From: Rhizopus sp. PT2906
Lineage: Eukaryota > Mucoromycota > Mucoromycetes > Mucorales > Rhizopodaceae
Reading direction: 5' to 3'
Length of the DNA stretch: 50,217 bases
Assembly: GCA_025529335.1 (NCBI GenBank)
Contig: JAMYHX010000315.1
Coordinates: forward strand, 1-50,217
Shown here: positions 35,801 through 46,780 of the stretch, one piece after another
Position numbering within the stretch: position 1 is the first letter of the stretch
How the letters are laid out: each line of letters starts with the position of its first letter
The notes under the pieces: model-generated
Database searches by the model: none
The model's input: only the letters and a program-made list of their open reading frames with translations
What the model was told of the DNA's origin: nothing
Translations under genes and position numbers: made by a program

Positions 35801-36734
35801 ATGATAATGAATGATGATAATATAGGAAAACTAAATGCATACATGATAGTATTTCGCTCAAAAGACTCTGCAGCTGTCCGTTTTGTCAGAGATGGAGAGT
35901 GAGATGCAAGCAGGGATTAATATGGGTGTTTGTTCAGCGCTATTTGAATATCTAAGTAGTGGTCTTGAAAATGCATGCAAAGTGTTTGATCGTACACTGG
36001 ATTATATTAAAGAAAGAAAAGCAGAGCGAGGCTATGTGTCAGAACTGGTGATGACAGAGTATGCCAATCTACTTTATCAACACGCAAAATACCATCAATT
36101 AGAAGGAGGATTTCAACCACGGATGATGAGAGAGAGGATGGAACAGGCTATTCAGCTGTTTCCAAATAACACCATGTTTTTCTCTTTTTACATCTGGAAC
36201 GAGTCAAGAGCTAAAGTGTTTAACCGTGTTCAAGCACTATTCAATACTGCACTTTCAAAGTAAGTAGTGCCGTGTCCCCCTATGGCCATCTGTATATATC
36301 TAAATATATCTTTGTGTAGAGAGTCAAATGTGGTTCTCTGGTTATCTGCTATTTATAACGAGTTACACAGATATAAACCATATCAAGCAAACTTGGTAAG
36401 AGACTTGTTTGAAAGGTCCATTCAAGATATCAAGTAAAGTATAAAAAAAAAAAATAAGAATGAAATGATAATATTCTAACCTTTAGATAGCACCAAGAGC
36501 TCGATTATTTTGTGGAAATGCTACATTAAATTTGAGCTTTTGCAAAGAAATATTGAACGAGCCAAAGGATTATTTTATAGGTCTTTAAGAGAATGCCCAT
36601 GGTCAAAGGAGTTGTATATTATTGGCATAGAGCAATTTGAAAAGATAATGGATGACAAGGAATTGAATGAATTGGCGAGCTTGATGCTTGAAAAAGAGAT
36701 CAGACTTCGCACTCCAATTACAGATTTAATATAA
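32855..36734 (+). CDS. NRDE2-like nuclear RNA surveillance/RNAi factor
   Basis: Thirteen exons (32855-32872, 32940-33182, 33237-33286, 33332-33444, 33523-33608, 33668-33726, 33782-35305, 35370-35472, 35530-35698, 35749-35798, 35874-36259, 36320-36433, 36491-36734) give 1,052 residues. Exon 1 codes only MDPSRK. A basic Arg/Ser-rich N-terminus (HKRRSRRSRSRSPSHRKSRY) precedes the NRDE2 block YGRVLGFNWNERL and the diagnostic RRTVEYNQKLDKEPENVDLW followed by LEFIRFQDE. HAT/TPR-like helical repeats fill the rest (WTAYAQMEKS, LWLSAIYNELHRY, LWKCYIKFELLQRNIERAKG). NRDE-2 acts with Mtr4/exosome in nuclear RNA decay, and with small RNAs in heritable silencing in C. elegans. Length fits the family (human 1,164). 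The last acceptor must be at 36490; the nearer TTTAG would create a stop. Splice choices in exons 10-11 are the least certain. Confidence 0.88.
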
Positions 36735-36861
36735 ACTCTTTTCTCTATTATTAGTTTTCATTGTTGTCAGATTGACTACACATATAAAAATAATAGTACT
36801 GCCTTCTGTTCTGTATCCATGTAGATCATATACTTGCCTTTCTTTTTTACTTTCTTACTTT

Positions 36862-37569
36862 ATGAAACGAAGTATTACTATTGACTTCCATGACACCTGG
36901 GGATTATGCAGATATTATTATACTCATAACACTGGAAGTTCAGACGACATCTTGTTAACCCCATCATCCTTATGCAGTATCACTACTGAAACGAGCTTAG
37001 GATACGCCACTATATATTCCCTCAGACGATACACATACCCGACATTCACTGTGCCTGTACCTTCTAATAAATCAGTAAAACATGAAGAATCAAGGCGACA
37101 CTCTGCTATTGGAAATAAAGTCCATACTTCAAACACAAAAAAAAACTCTGTTACCGAAGATCATCAGTCATCTGTTCTGTTTTTCCCAGGCAGTAAGAGG
37201 TCGAGCAAATACACACCCAGTCCACCAAGCGCCGAAAAGATAGAGGTAGCACTACCGCCATCACCAGAAGCTGAGGGCACAGATCTGATCATAGAGATAC
37301 CCAACATTAGCCCAGAACAACCATATCAGCAACAAAAACAGCAAGTTGAAAAGGGAGAAAAAGCAGACCTTAGTTTCCAATTGGACATTTTCCTTTTTCT
37401 TTTTGGCTTTTTGATCTTCCCATGTTGGTGGTTTGGTGCTTGGAGATATTTCCTACGTCCAACTCATGGTCAATGCGGACAAATATTTCAAATACTCAAT
37501 TGTTGTATGAGCCTTATCAGCTTGTTGATGGCTGGCTTATTAGTCGGTTTAGCTGCTGCTCTAGCATAG
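36862..37569 (+). CDS. Small membrane protein of unknown function
   Basis: Intronless frame from ATG 36862, 235 residues. Upstream codons in the same frame lack ATG, and the 36735-36861 gap must hold a short promoter. The first ~175 residues are hydrophilic, Ser/Thr/Pro-rich and probably disordered (TPSPPSAEKIEVALPPSPEA). The C-terminus has two hydrophobic segments: LDIFLFLFGFLIFPCWWFGA and MSLISLLMAGLLVGLAAALA, separated by a short basic loop with RPTHGQCGQ. This hairpin with a PxWW-like turn resembles uncharacterised fungal membrane proteins, but I cannot name one. Topology is likely cytosolic tail plus C-terminal hairpin. Only 127 bp follow the NRDE2 stop. Confidence 0.65.
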   Translation: MKRSITIDFHDTWGLCRYYYTHNTGSSDDILLTPSSLCSITTETSLGYATIYSLRRYTYPTFTVPVPSNKSVKHEESRRHSAIGNKVHTSNTKKNSVTEDHQSSVLFFPGSKRSSKYTPSPPSAEKIEVALPPSPEAEGTDLIIEIPNISPEQPYQQQKQQVEKGEKADLSFQLDIFLFLFGFLIFPCWWFGAWRYFLRPTHGQCGQIFQILNCCMSLISLLMAGLLVGLAAALA

Positions 37570-37608
37570 CTTCATTTTTTCTCACATGACCGTGAGACAA
37601 TTCCCTTG

Positions 37609-37618
37609 TATAAATAAA
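37609..37618 (+). promoter_or_regulatory. TATA box overlapping a poly(A) signal
   Basis: TATAAATAAA lies 40 bp after the membrane-protein stop and 53 bp before the HMG-CoA lyase ATG. The same ten bases can serve as TATA box of the downstream gene and AATAAA poly(A) signal of the upstream gene. The dual use is inferred from position. Confidence 0.45.
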
Positions 37619-37661
37619 GCATTATGTGAAACGAGAAATATATATCTCTATTATCTTAACC

Positions 37662-38922
37662 ATGTACTCCATGTCAAGATTGTCTGTAGCTAATGTAGCT
37701 AAAAGCTTGGTATGTATAAAAACATTGCAAAACAAAACATACTCTAAATTTGCCCCCCTTTATTTCAAAAATAGCTTCCTTTAGCCATGAAACGAAATTT
37801 TGCTACGGCTCATCGCGCTAATGGTGAATTTGTAAAGATTGTCGAAGTGGGACCACGAGACGGTTTACAGAATGAAAAAACACTAGTACCTGCATCTGTA
37901 AAGATCGAATTGATCGAAAGACTTGCTAATAACGGCTTACCCGTTGTTGAAGTTACCAGTTTTGTTAGTCCCAAATGGGTTCCTCAGGTACGTCTATACG
38001 GCTTGAAAAGCAAGGTGTAGACCATATAATTAATACTTTATACTAGATGGGAGACAATAAAGAAGTATTTACATCCATCCAAAAGAAACAGGGTGTTGGC
38101 TACCCTGTGTTGACGCCTAACCTCAAGGGTCTTGAAGGTGCCGTTGCATCAGGCGCTCAAGAGGTGGCCTTGTTCACAGCTGCTACCGAATCGTTCAATC
38201 GCAAAAATACAAACTGTTCCACCGAGGAATCTCTAAAGAGAGCCAGAGAAATCACTAAAAAGGCTTTGGATCAGAACTTAAAAGTGAGAGGGTATGAAGA
38301 GTTGATTTACTGGTTTTGGCTCTTGAGCTCATATCATCTTTCAATAGGTATCTGTCCTGTGTTTTGGGCTGTCCATATGAAGGGCCTGTTAACCCAGAGA
38401 TTGTGGCTTCCATGGCTAAGGAACTCTATGAAGCAGGCTGCTATGAAATTAGTTTGGGCGATACAATTGGTGTAGGCACAGCTGGATCTATGGGTACTTT
38501 ACTGGAGCATGTGCTCAAAGTTGTGCCTGTAGACGCAGTTGCCGTACATTGCCATGATACTTATGGTCAAGCCTTGGCAAATATATTAAAAGCCTTGGAG
38601 GTAGATTGTTTATACAGGCGGCAATATTCCTTAAATAGATACTAAACTAGCTTTGTAGTATGGTGTACGTGTCGTTGATAGCTCTGTTGCTGGCCTAGGC
38701 GGATGTCCATATGCCCCTGGAGCCAAGGGTAACGTAGCAACAGAAGATGTGGTGTACATGTTGAATGGATTAGGATATAAAACCAATGTTGATCTGGATG
38801 GTTTAATTGAGACAGGTCAATGGATTTCTGAAAAATTAGGTAGACCCACTAGCTCCAGAGCAGGTGCTGCATTAATGCTCGCTAGAAAGCGTAAACAAGA
38901 ATTAGAAAAGTCAAAATTATAA
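37662..38922 (+). CDS. 3-hydroxy-3-methylglutaryl-CoA lyase
   Basis: Five exons (37662-37709, 37775-37987, 38047-38291, 38348-38600, 38659-38922) give 340 residues. The basic N-terminus (MYSMSRLSVANVAKSL, then RNFATAHRA) is a mitochondrial presequence. DRE-TIM/HMGL motifs: VEVGPRDGLQNE (active-site Arg-Asp), LGCPYEGPVNPE, VHCHDTYGQALAN (metal-binding His pair) and VAGLGGCPYAPGAKGN with catalytic Cys269. The enzyme cleaves HMG-CoA to acetyl-CoA and acetoacetate, the last step of leucine breakdown. The C-terminus is EKSKL, a perfect peroxisomal targeting signal 1; human HMGCL ends CKL and is dual targeted. So both matrix and peroxisome are likely. Introns are 55-65 nt. Confidence 0.95.
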
Positions 38923-39046
38923 ATCGTAAATAAACTGTAGAAGGCATAAATAATGACGCAACAGGAAAAGATTATATGTTGTAAAACGTAAGATTCACTG
39001 TAATATGTACCGAGGACAACATTATGTGTCACTGGCTGTTGAGTTG

Positions 39047-39055
39047 TTTATAAAA
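39047..39055 (+). promoter_or_regulatory. TATA box of the acyl-CoA synthetase-like gene
   Basis: TTTATAAAA, 50 bp before the ATG at 39105, followed by a pyrimidine-rich stretch (TTTTGACTCTTTCTTTC). The gap from the HMG-CoA lyase stop is only 182 bp, so it is the main promoter candidate. Confidence 0.55.
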
Positions 39056-39104
39056 AAGGGCGAGATTTTCATTTTGACTCTTTCTTTCACAAAGTTTATT
39101 TCAT

Positions 39105-40835
39105 ATGACTGTCGGAGCATCCAACGGCAAAGAATTACGAGTCTATAAAGGCAATCAACCTAACATGGACCCAAATGGTGAAATAGCGCTATTTGACTTT
39201 CTGTTTAAGCAAGACGGCAGACTACCCCTTGATCATAAAATCTATATAGACTCGAATGATCCTACTCGCTATTTAACATATGGAGGATTAGCTGAAAAAT
39301 CACTTCAATGTGCAGCCGCGTATAAGCATCGATTTGGACTGCAAAGGGGTGATGTTATCGCCATATGTTCCCCAAATGATATAAGATGTCCCATCTTTTT
39401 CTTTGGTGCAATTGCTGCAGGTAATGGCAGTCCAGCGTAGTTTTGTAGAAGAGACTTTTAATAAACTCCGTTTATAGGCTGCATCATTACTCTATTAGAT
39501 CACTCAGCGACTTCTACCCCAAAAAATATCTTGGATGAACTCACTACGGCGAAGCCAAAACTCTTTATTATGCATCAATCTCAGAAGGATTTCGCTTTTG
39601 ACGCTGCCAAGAAAGTAGGTCTTACAGAGGAGAATATACTTTTGCTACAAGACAATGAGGCACCGCAAGATAATACACACTCTCATCTTCTGACTGCTGA
39701 CGATACTTTATTGTCACATGATGCCACAACAAAGCCTTATGCATACAACAAAGACGACCTACTAAACACTCCATTCTGCCTTTACTTTACTTCGGGATCT
39801 ACTGGTAATCGAAAAGCATGCATGATCAAACAAAACTCGCTTGTTTGTTTGTTACGATATCTCAGCAAAAACCTTCCTATAGGCTGTCTCTCAACCGTAG
39901 CAACATCCAGTTTTTGTTTTGGAAGTTCGCTTGTCATACATTTTATGTTTGCTGTTTACTTTGGCATTTCGGTTTATATCTATCGCGGCGGGAAAAATGC
40001 GCTTGAAGATGTGTGCAGCATTACTGACAAATACAAAATCAACATGCTGATGCTATCCCCACATTTGGCCACCGTCTTTGTAAAGAAGTCAGAAATTAGG
40101 CGCAAGTACGATTTATCTTCACTCAAAAAGATCTTTGTCGGAGGCAGCCATACGGACATGACTCTCCTGAGGATTTCAAAGCAAGAGTTTGGATTTCCCT
40201 ATACGAACGCGTTTGGAATGACTGAATGCGTTGGAGTGTTTGAACAAACGGAGGAGTGGGCTCTCATTGGCTCTGTTGGCAAATTGAGCTATGGGATGTC
40301 TGCTCGCATCGTGGACCAAGATGGAAATGATGTGCTTCTAGGAGAACCAGGCGAGCTTCGATTAAAGGGTCCTATGACGACCATTGGATACTATAACAAT
40401 GAGAAAGAAACTGCCAAATTGTTTGATGAGCATGGATACCTGAGAACTGGAGATATGTTCAGAATGGATCAAGATGGTCTCTTTTACTATATAACGCGCT
40501 ACAAGGATCTCATAAAGTATCACCGCTTCCATATTTATCCTATAGAGATAGAAGAAGTACTTTACAAGCATCCATCCGTTATGGAATGCGCAGTAGTAGG
40601 CGTCTATTCTGAGCAAGAAGCAGCGGAGCTCCCGCGAGCGTATGTTATTTTGGCCGAGCAAGAACAGAATAAGGAGAATGTTTTGCAAGATATCCTAGAT
40701 TATGTTCATTCACAGGTCCATGATAGTCGTAAATTACGAGGCGGTATCTATCAGCTGGCTTCGTTTCCAAGAACAGCATCTGGAAAGATCAAGAGACGTG
40801 AACTCGTTGCTATGGCAAATCAAGAAAATGTATAA
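39105..40835 (+). CDS. Acyl-CoA synthetase / 4-coumarate-CoA ligase-like
   Basis: Two exons (39105-39420, 39478-40835; intron 57 nt) give 557 residues. ANL superfamily adenylating enzyme: P-loop-like A3 YFTSGSTGNRKACMI, A5 NAFGMTECVGVF, A7/A8 GYLRTGDMFRMDQDGLFYYI followed by TRYKDLIKYHRFHIYPIEIE, and A10 FPRTASGKIKRREL with the catalytic lysine. It converts a carboxylic acid to an acyl-AMP and then acyl-CoA. Organisation and length fit the 4CL/medium-chain acyl-CoA synthetase branch. In A3 the usual Pro (STGxPK) is Arg (STGNRK). No presequence, no PTS1 (ends NQENV), no membrane helix, so cytosolic by default. Substrate cannot be told from sequence. AATAAA-like repeats follow the stop at about 40850. 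Confidence 0.85.
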
Positions 40836-40896
40836 CAGTCACTTTACAAAAATAAATAAGTAAATAAAAACCCATTGTGTTTTCCAGCCTTAAAGC

Positions 40897-42502
40897 ATGG
40901 CAATGAGAAAGATTGCAGCAGTTATTGGAAGTTCGGGAATTGGCAAATCAAAACTAGCAGTTGAGCTATGTAAAGCATTAAATGGACAGGTCATCAATGC
41001 TGATGCTTTACAAGTAATGTGCGCGCCTATAGAAAATATAAAGGAATTATTAAACCATTAAAAAAGGTGTATAAAGGTCTCGATATTATAACCAACAAAA
41101 TGCCAGTGAATGAGAGAGAAGGCATTAAACACCATCTCATGGACTTTTTGAATCCTGAAGAGGAGTACAGTGTGACAGAGTTCTTGAAGGACTGTTCACA
41201 AAAAGTAGAGTATATTAAAAAAGTGCACACACATATTACTAATATGCTCTCCATTCTATTCCAGATTGAATCCATATCAGAACAGAGTCAATTACCAGTA
41301 GTTGTAGGCGGAACAAACTATTACATTCAGTCATTGATATGGAATAACACACTAATCGGTCAAAGAGAGAGTAGCCCTGCATTGGACGATTTTCCTGAAT
41401 TAGACAAACTGGAGACAAGCGAACTGTATGAACGTCTGTCCAAAGTTGACCCTGTGATGGTTAATAAATGGCATCCTTCCGACAGACGAAAGATATTGAG
41501 AAGTCTAAAGGTATAAAGAATAGATAAAGAGATAGTATGGTGAATATAACGCAAGAGCATGTAGATCTATCATCAAACAGGGCAACCACAGAGCGAAATT
41601 ATCAAATTACAAAAAGAACAAAACGAGTCAGAGGGTTTACAACCTAGATATCGATCGCTTATCTTTTGGATTTATGCAGAGCCTTCCAAGTTAAATCCAC
41701 GTTTGGATGAACGAGTAGATCAGATGATAGAAACAGGACTGTTTGACGAAATTAAAGATCTAAGGAACAGGGTGGTACAGGGATCAATTAAAGCTCCTGG
41801 ACAGAATGAAGAAAAATATCAGCGTGGACTGTGGCAAGCCATTGGATATAAAGAATTCGACCCTTACTTCAATGCCTTGGAAGAAGGAAAAGAAGAATCA
41901 GAAATAGTAAAGATTAAAGATGAATGTACAGAGAGAATGAAGGCCGCAACAAGAAGATATGCCAAGCGTCAAATTCAATGGATCCGTAATAAGCTTTTAC
42001 CTACCGTGATGAGGTCTAAAGGAGACGATGTACTCGTTTATCTACTTGATGCTAATGGTAAGAAGCAAGAATAAAAAGAAACAAATAATGACCAGACCTC
42101 CCTTTGGTAGATTTGAGCAACTGGAATGTCAATGTAAAGGACAAAGCTATAACAGTGGCAAAAGCCTTTCAAAAAGACTTGCCTCTGCCGTCAGCTACTA
42201 GCCTAAGTGTAACTGCAGAAGCAATGCTAACACCATCTGAGGATGCCCAAGAGTAAGATCCTTTATCGTTCTCTTGAATATCACTCACCATAGATATTCT
42301 TAGTACACAATCAAGAGTTTTGAATTGGAAAAAGTATGTATGCGATATTTGTAAGACAGACAAAGGAGAACCACTGCAACTAAATGGAGATAAAGAGTGG
42401 GAACAGCATAAGAAGAGTAGATTTCATAGAAAATATGTAAAACACCTCAAGGTAGAAGCTATGCGCAAAGCTTATTTAGAGTCAAAAAAGCAATCATCAT
42501 AA
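40897..42502 (+). CDS. tRNA dimethylallyltransferase (MOD5/TRIT1)
   Basis: Six exons (40897-41013, 41067-41204, 41265-41510, 41565-42057, 42111-42252, 42304-42502) give 444 residues. P-loop GSSGIGKSKLA (residues 11-21), INADALQVYKGLDIITNKMP (tRNA and DMAPP binding), HHLMDFLNPEEEYSVTEF, PVVVGGTNYYIQSLIW and IYHQTGQPQSEI are typical IPT motifs. The C-terminus holds a C2H2 (matrin-like) finger C392-x2-C395-x18-H414-x5-H420, as in eukaryotic MOD5. It transfers dimethylallyl to A37 of tRNAs reading UNN codons, in cytosol, mitochondria or both. Intron 2 (41205-41264) is 60 nt, without stops, and in frame, so its retention would insert 20 residues before GGTNYY; TACTAAT inside it supports real splicing. 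No clear presequence. Confidence 0.92.
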
Positions 42503-44701
42503 ACACAATATCAACACCATTTATGTACAGTCGATGAAATAATACATCATTTTTTTAAAATAAAAGTCAGTGTGTACTAAAATAGTAGTAAAACGCCTTA
42601 TGTCTTGTGAATCTGTGACAAATAATTAATACCTTCAAAAGACCATGTGTCTTAGTAATATTCAATCCGGGTAAAAGGGCTGCAAATCCTTTTAATTGAT
42701 CCATAATCCGCACTTTCGCATGGACCAAACAAAAAAAATCTTGTTGATAATCAGCCGTGAGCCAACTAGATAATTGGGTAGGTCTCGTATTAAGTAATGA
42801 GTATTATATAGAGTGTCGCCTAAGCAGTTGTGTACACCAAGAATCAATCTTAGATTTACTCATTTGTAGTTTAAAAGAGGTACATAACTTATACCTTTAT
42901 AGTCAATTATTGCAATTTAGACAAGTGTAGAAACAGCAAGCTCATTGCATTCAACAAAATGACGTAATGGACTATTCAAAAAGGAGTTTTGTTGCCTTTT
43001 TCTCTTTTTTTAATCGAGATCGGTGTGAATCGAGATCTGGCGAGTTAATTTTATAATTATACCGCTGGGTCATTTCATTCTGAGACAAAAGTAAAGCAGC
43101 TAAAGCAACGTACCTAGTTTGGTATATTCTTAGTGTACACAATCTGCCCCCTTCCCCCTGTTTTTTTTTTTTTTCTCATGAAGCTGCAAATTGACTCCAT
43201 CACCAAACATATTAATTATTGTATTCAGCCACACAGCAGGGGGAGAAGTAGGAGGGTCATTCAATTGTGTTTGTGTGACTCTGCAAGATCTTTGCATTTG
43301 CATGTTATAGAAAGATAAAAAATTCGCTCGAATAGTCTCTGCCAGATCGATATCCCTTTGACCTTTTTTTTTATTAACTATGAGAAAAATTACTTCAAGT
43401 ATATATGAAAACTACAGCATGCCGCTTAAAAAAATCCATTCATGTTTTCTTTGAAAAAGTCAGCTTGGAAGCAGACAGGCAAGGGGTAATGAAACGACGA
43501 AATTCTAGATTATGTCATCTATCCAAAAGAAAGACAGCGCGATCGATTCTTGTATCATTTAGCGCAAGGAATTTTAATTGTTGTTGTTGTAAGGATGATG
43601 CAAGCTTTCAAAATGACCATCAGTCAAAGCTTTGAAAAGATCATCAAGAGAAACTGTATGCGTTATAATAGCAGTTCATTGTGAAGCCAGTTTAGGAATG
43701 TATTCTATAACGAGAAGATCTAAAACCAATATTTCAGGAGAACCTATCAATAGCGCCGGATTGTTAATTGTGTATTCATGTACATGCAAGTGGCTGTCAT
43801 TATTTTCGTCATCTTGGCAAATTTTATTTCAATATTCTATCGTCTTGATCGTCTCCCTCATTTTTATTCTTTTAGAATAGATTACGAGCCTAGTTGTTGG
43901 AACTATGCTCTTCTTTGATTGTTTCTCCAAGTCAAATCGGTATTTCGGGGTAAAGATAAGGATGTTAAATATAAATAAAGCATAGTCTACTATAATTCAT
44001 ATCCCCCCAAATTTGACGTATGATTTCTGACTGAGAAATGACTATTGTTTTTTTTTTCAAATCCAGTTTACTTTTCTATATGATTATAGAATAGATCCAA
44101 AAGACAATTAGGAATGAGATTAAGGGTGATATAGTGATTATTGATCTTTATTTTAAGCTAAAAAGGCAAGACTTATTTATAGAAGGCCATAGAACGTGAT
44201 AGAAAAATAGTCGTACAGCTAACTACAGGGCCATTTTAAATAATAAGGGGAATGTGACAGTTGCGAAAATCGACAGTTTACTAATGGAAAACCGATCCGT
44301 TAGGTTACCCGATAAATTGTGACACAAAGGACAGACACCTCAAGTATTAAAGCAGAATTGAAAGGATTCTTTTTTTATTTTTATTTTTCTATATTATTCT
44401 TTTTTTGAAAAAATCATTGTTTCTATAATTCTTGCATTTTTACAGCAAAGGAAAAATAGCAATTTGGCCTTTATAACAGCGAAATGGTAAAATATCTTTT
44501 AGCAGTCAATCCTTATTATTATTATTATTATTATTTTACTCTTTAATTCGTACAATCTATAATACAAATATATATTTGATACCTATTTTAATTTGCTTCT
44601 CTATCTCTCTCTCTCTCTTTTTGACATTACATGCCTTAATATAAACACACCCTTTCCTATCCTTTTTATTCGCAAAACTCACAATCATTATTCACCATTA
44701 G
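42503..44701. other. 2.2-kb gene-free region upstream of the HSF gene
   Basis: No gene is supported. Short open frames at 43133-43318, 43405-43635 and 43632-43880 have no family features. The region is AT-rich with T runs (43160-43174, 43366-43374, 44370-44407), a (TTA)n microsatellite at 44513-44535, a CT-rich tract at 44599-44620 and a possible TATA element TAATATAAA near 44637-44645. It probably carries the promoter and long 5' leader of the heat-shock factor. No clear nTTCnnGAAn array was found by eye. Confidence 0.45.
44513..44535. repeat. (TTA)n microsatellite
   Basis: About seven to eight perfect TTA units ahead of the heat-shock factor gene. A simple repeat; no function is claimed. 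Confidence 0.85.
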
Positions 44702-46780
44702 ATGCTTCCACCTGAACTTCCTCCTGATGATACGCTTTCTAGAAAAAGACCGTTCTCATCCTCTTTCTCAGCACCATTACCAGTATCTCCAGGAAGCAAT
44801 CACTTGAAAGAATCTGATGCAAAAAAGATGAAGCTACAGATGACTATTGTTGATGAATCAGTTCCTCAACTGTCCACATCGACCTTGACCACACCTCATA
44901 AATTGACTTCTCAACGTAGTGTGCCTGCCTTTTTGCACAAGTTGTTCAAGTAAGTAGACTACGCATAAAGCGAGAGAGAGAGGGTGGGGGAAATCTATGA
45001 AAATTTCGAGAAAAAACAAGTGATATGTTCTGGAAAAAAAAAATAAAAGAATAAAATAGAACAACTGGGAACAAATAAAGAGAGATTTCTGATTGATTCT
45101 CCTCTTGGGGGGAGGAGAGGAGTAAAGTTGGGGGATAGGAGTACAGATACTAACATTCCATTTATACTAGTATGGTAAACGATCCTTCTACAGACCATCT
45201 CATTCGCTGGTCAGCTGAGGGTACTTCCTTTTTAGGTATGAATCTGATTCGTATACGATGGTGTAACTAACTCATTGTGTTAGTTGAAGGACATGAGGAA
45301 TTTGCTAGAACCGTACTACCTCGATTCTACAAGCACAATACTTTCGCTTCGTTTGTCCGCCAGCTAAACATGTACGATTTCCACAAAATACCCCACGTCA
45401 AACAAGGTGTTCTCGTCAATCAAGATAATTCTAATAATGAAATCTGGGAATTTAGCAACTCTCATTTTCAACGTAGTCGACCCGATCTGTTGGTTCTAGT
45501 GACGCGTAAAAGAAATCGTGATCGTGATGAGACAGACTCCGAACAAATTAATTTGAATGGTCTATTAAAGGAAATCATCGCTATTAAGAAACATCAAAAC
45601 AACATTACGGCTGACTTGAGCAACTTACGTAGAGATAACGAAATAATCTGGCAAGAAGCTCTCAGTTCAAGAGAGAAACATCAAAAACATCAAGAAGTTA
45701 TTGCGAAAATACTACAATTTTTAACCATCGTCTTTTCAAATGAACAACTAGCCTTTTGTGCATCTCAAAGTCTAGAACAACATCAACAACAAAAGTCATA
45801 TCTTACAGAGGAAAAAGATATCAATGGGAACTCAATTTTCACAGAAAAGAACGAGGGCAAAGGTAAACTAACCAAATAATAGAAAAAGGTTTAGCTGACG
45901 CGTTTATGAATTAGGCAAGTCCGTGTTGGTATCTTCTCCTGACTATTACCACAACCTTGCCAATGAATCTAACCTTTTTGGGATGAATGAGCAAATGTTT
46001 GATCATGCACGATCTGCAGAAGCTATTTCTCACAATATCGATCAACTTGAACACAACGTAGAAACATTAGCTGCTCAGCTTGGCATCAACTCGTCACTTG
46101 TTTCTGACAACTTTGCCGACTTTTGTTCTCAAGCCCAAACGAGTCATACAGTCATTAACTCAATATACAAAAATAATAGAAATCCTAGAACGGATACTTA
46201 CGAATCCACAAGTGAATTTTCTCAGCAGCATGAACACCAAATGATGAATCCAACAACTTGGTTTTTTGGAGACTATGTAAAGTCTATAGAACAGTATCCA
46301 GCCACATCTACACTCACGTTAGAACAAAACAATAGCCTTACTCCATCCATCCGTTCAACTTCGCCTGTTGCCAACATGCAAACATCCAATCCTTCCTCTC
46401 CTATTGCAATCAATGCCATATCAACTTCCTTAATGGGCGCTGCAAACAACACCGCATATGAAATCAGCCATAAGCAAAAATTATATGATCAAGCCACTAT
46501 GCTACAGCCACACCAGGGACCATTTCCTTACCATTGTTACACAACCGCTGCTACAACTGCCGCTGCCACTGCTGTTCTGACAGCAGTCAAGTCTACTAAT
46601 AAACAATTTCAACAAAGTAATCTACCTCCGTTCCTATCCTCCCATTCCTTCGTCAAGCACTCAAGTCAGCCAAACATTCACCTTCATTATGCTCCTCATG
46701 CTAAACGTCATTCGCCAGCTGTCAACACTACTGAATATGAGCAAACGAGTGAACACGAAGATGACACTATCGTATACTAG
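44702..46780 (+). CDS. Heat-shock transcription factor (HSF1-like)
   Basis: Four exons (44702-44949, 45171-45235, 45284-45862, 45915-46780) give 585 residues. The HSF DNA-binding domain spans about 73-180: SVPAFLHKLFNMVNDPSTDH, LIRWSAEGTSFLVEGHEEFA, the recognition-helix region HNTFASFVRQLNMYDFHKIP and FQRSRPDLL. A long coiled coil (HR-A/B, about 188-250: LLKEIIAIKKHQNNITADLS and on) should trimerise it. The C-terminal ~300 residues are Gln/Ser/Thr/Asn-rich with a short second heptad region (INSIYKNN, IDQLEHNVETLAAQLG), a probable activation domain. It binds nGAAn repeats in heat-shock promoters. Intron 1 is 221 nt, four times the local norm, and interrupts the DNA-binding domain. All expected DBD residues are present. 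Confidence 0.93.

Noticed and set aside
36772..36861. Extending the membrane protein upstream to 36772
   Set aside because: The extra codons begin at a non-ATG codon (TTG) only 38 bp after the NRDE2 stop; the first ATG is at 36862.
31247..42502. Metabolic gene cluster (GCDH, HMG-CoA lyase, acyl-CoA synthetase)
   Set aside because: Unrelated genes (NRDE2, membrane protein, tRNA prenyltransferase) are interspersed and the enzymes belong to different pathways; chance neighbourhood is the simpler reading.
43405..43880. Two short plus-strand ORFs with basic composition
   Set aside because: No homologous motif, no splice partner, composition like surrounding AT-rich DNA.
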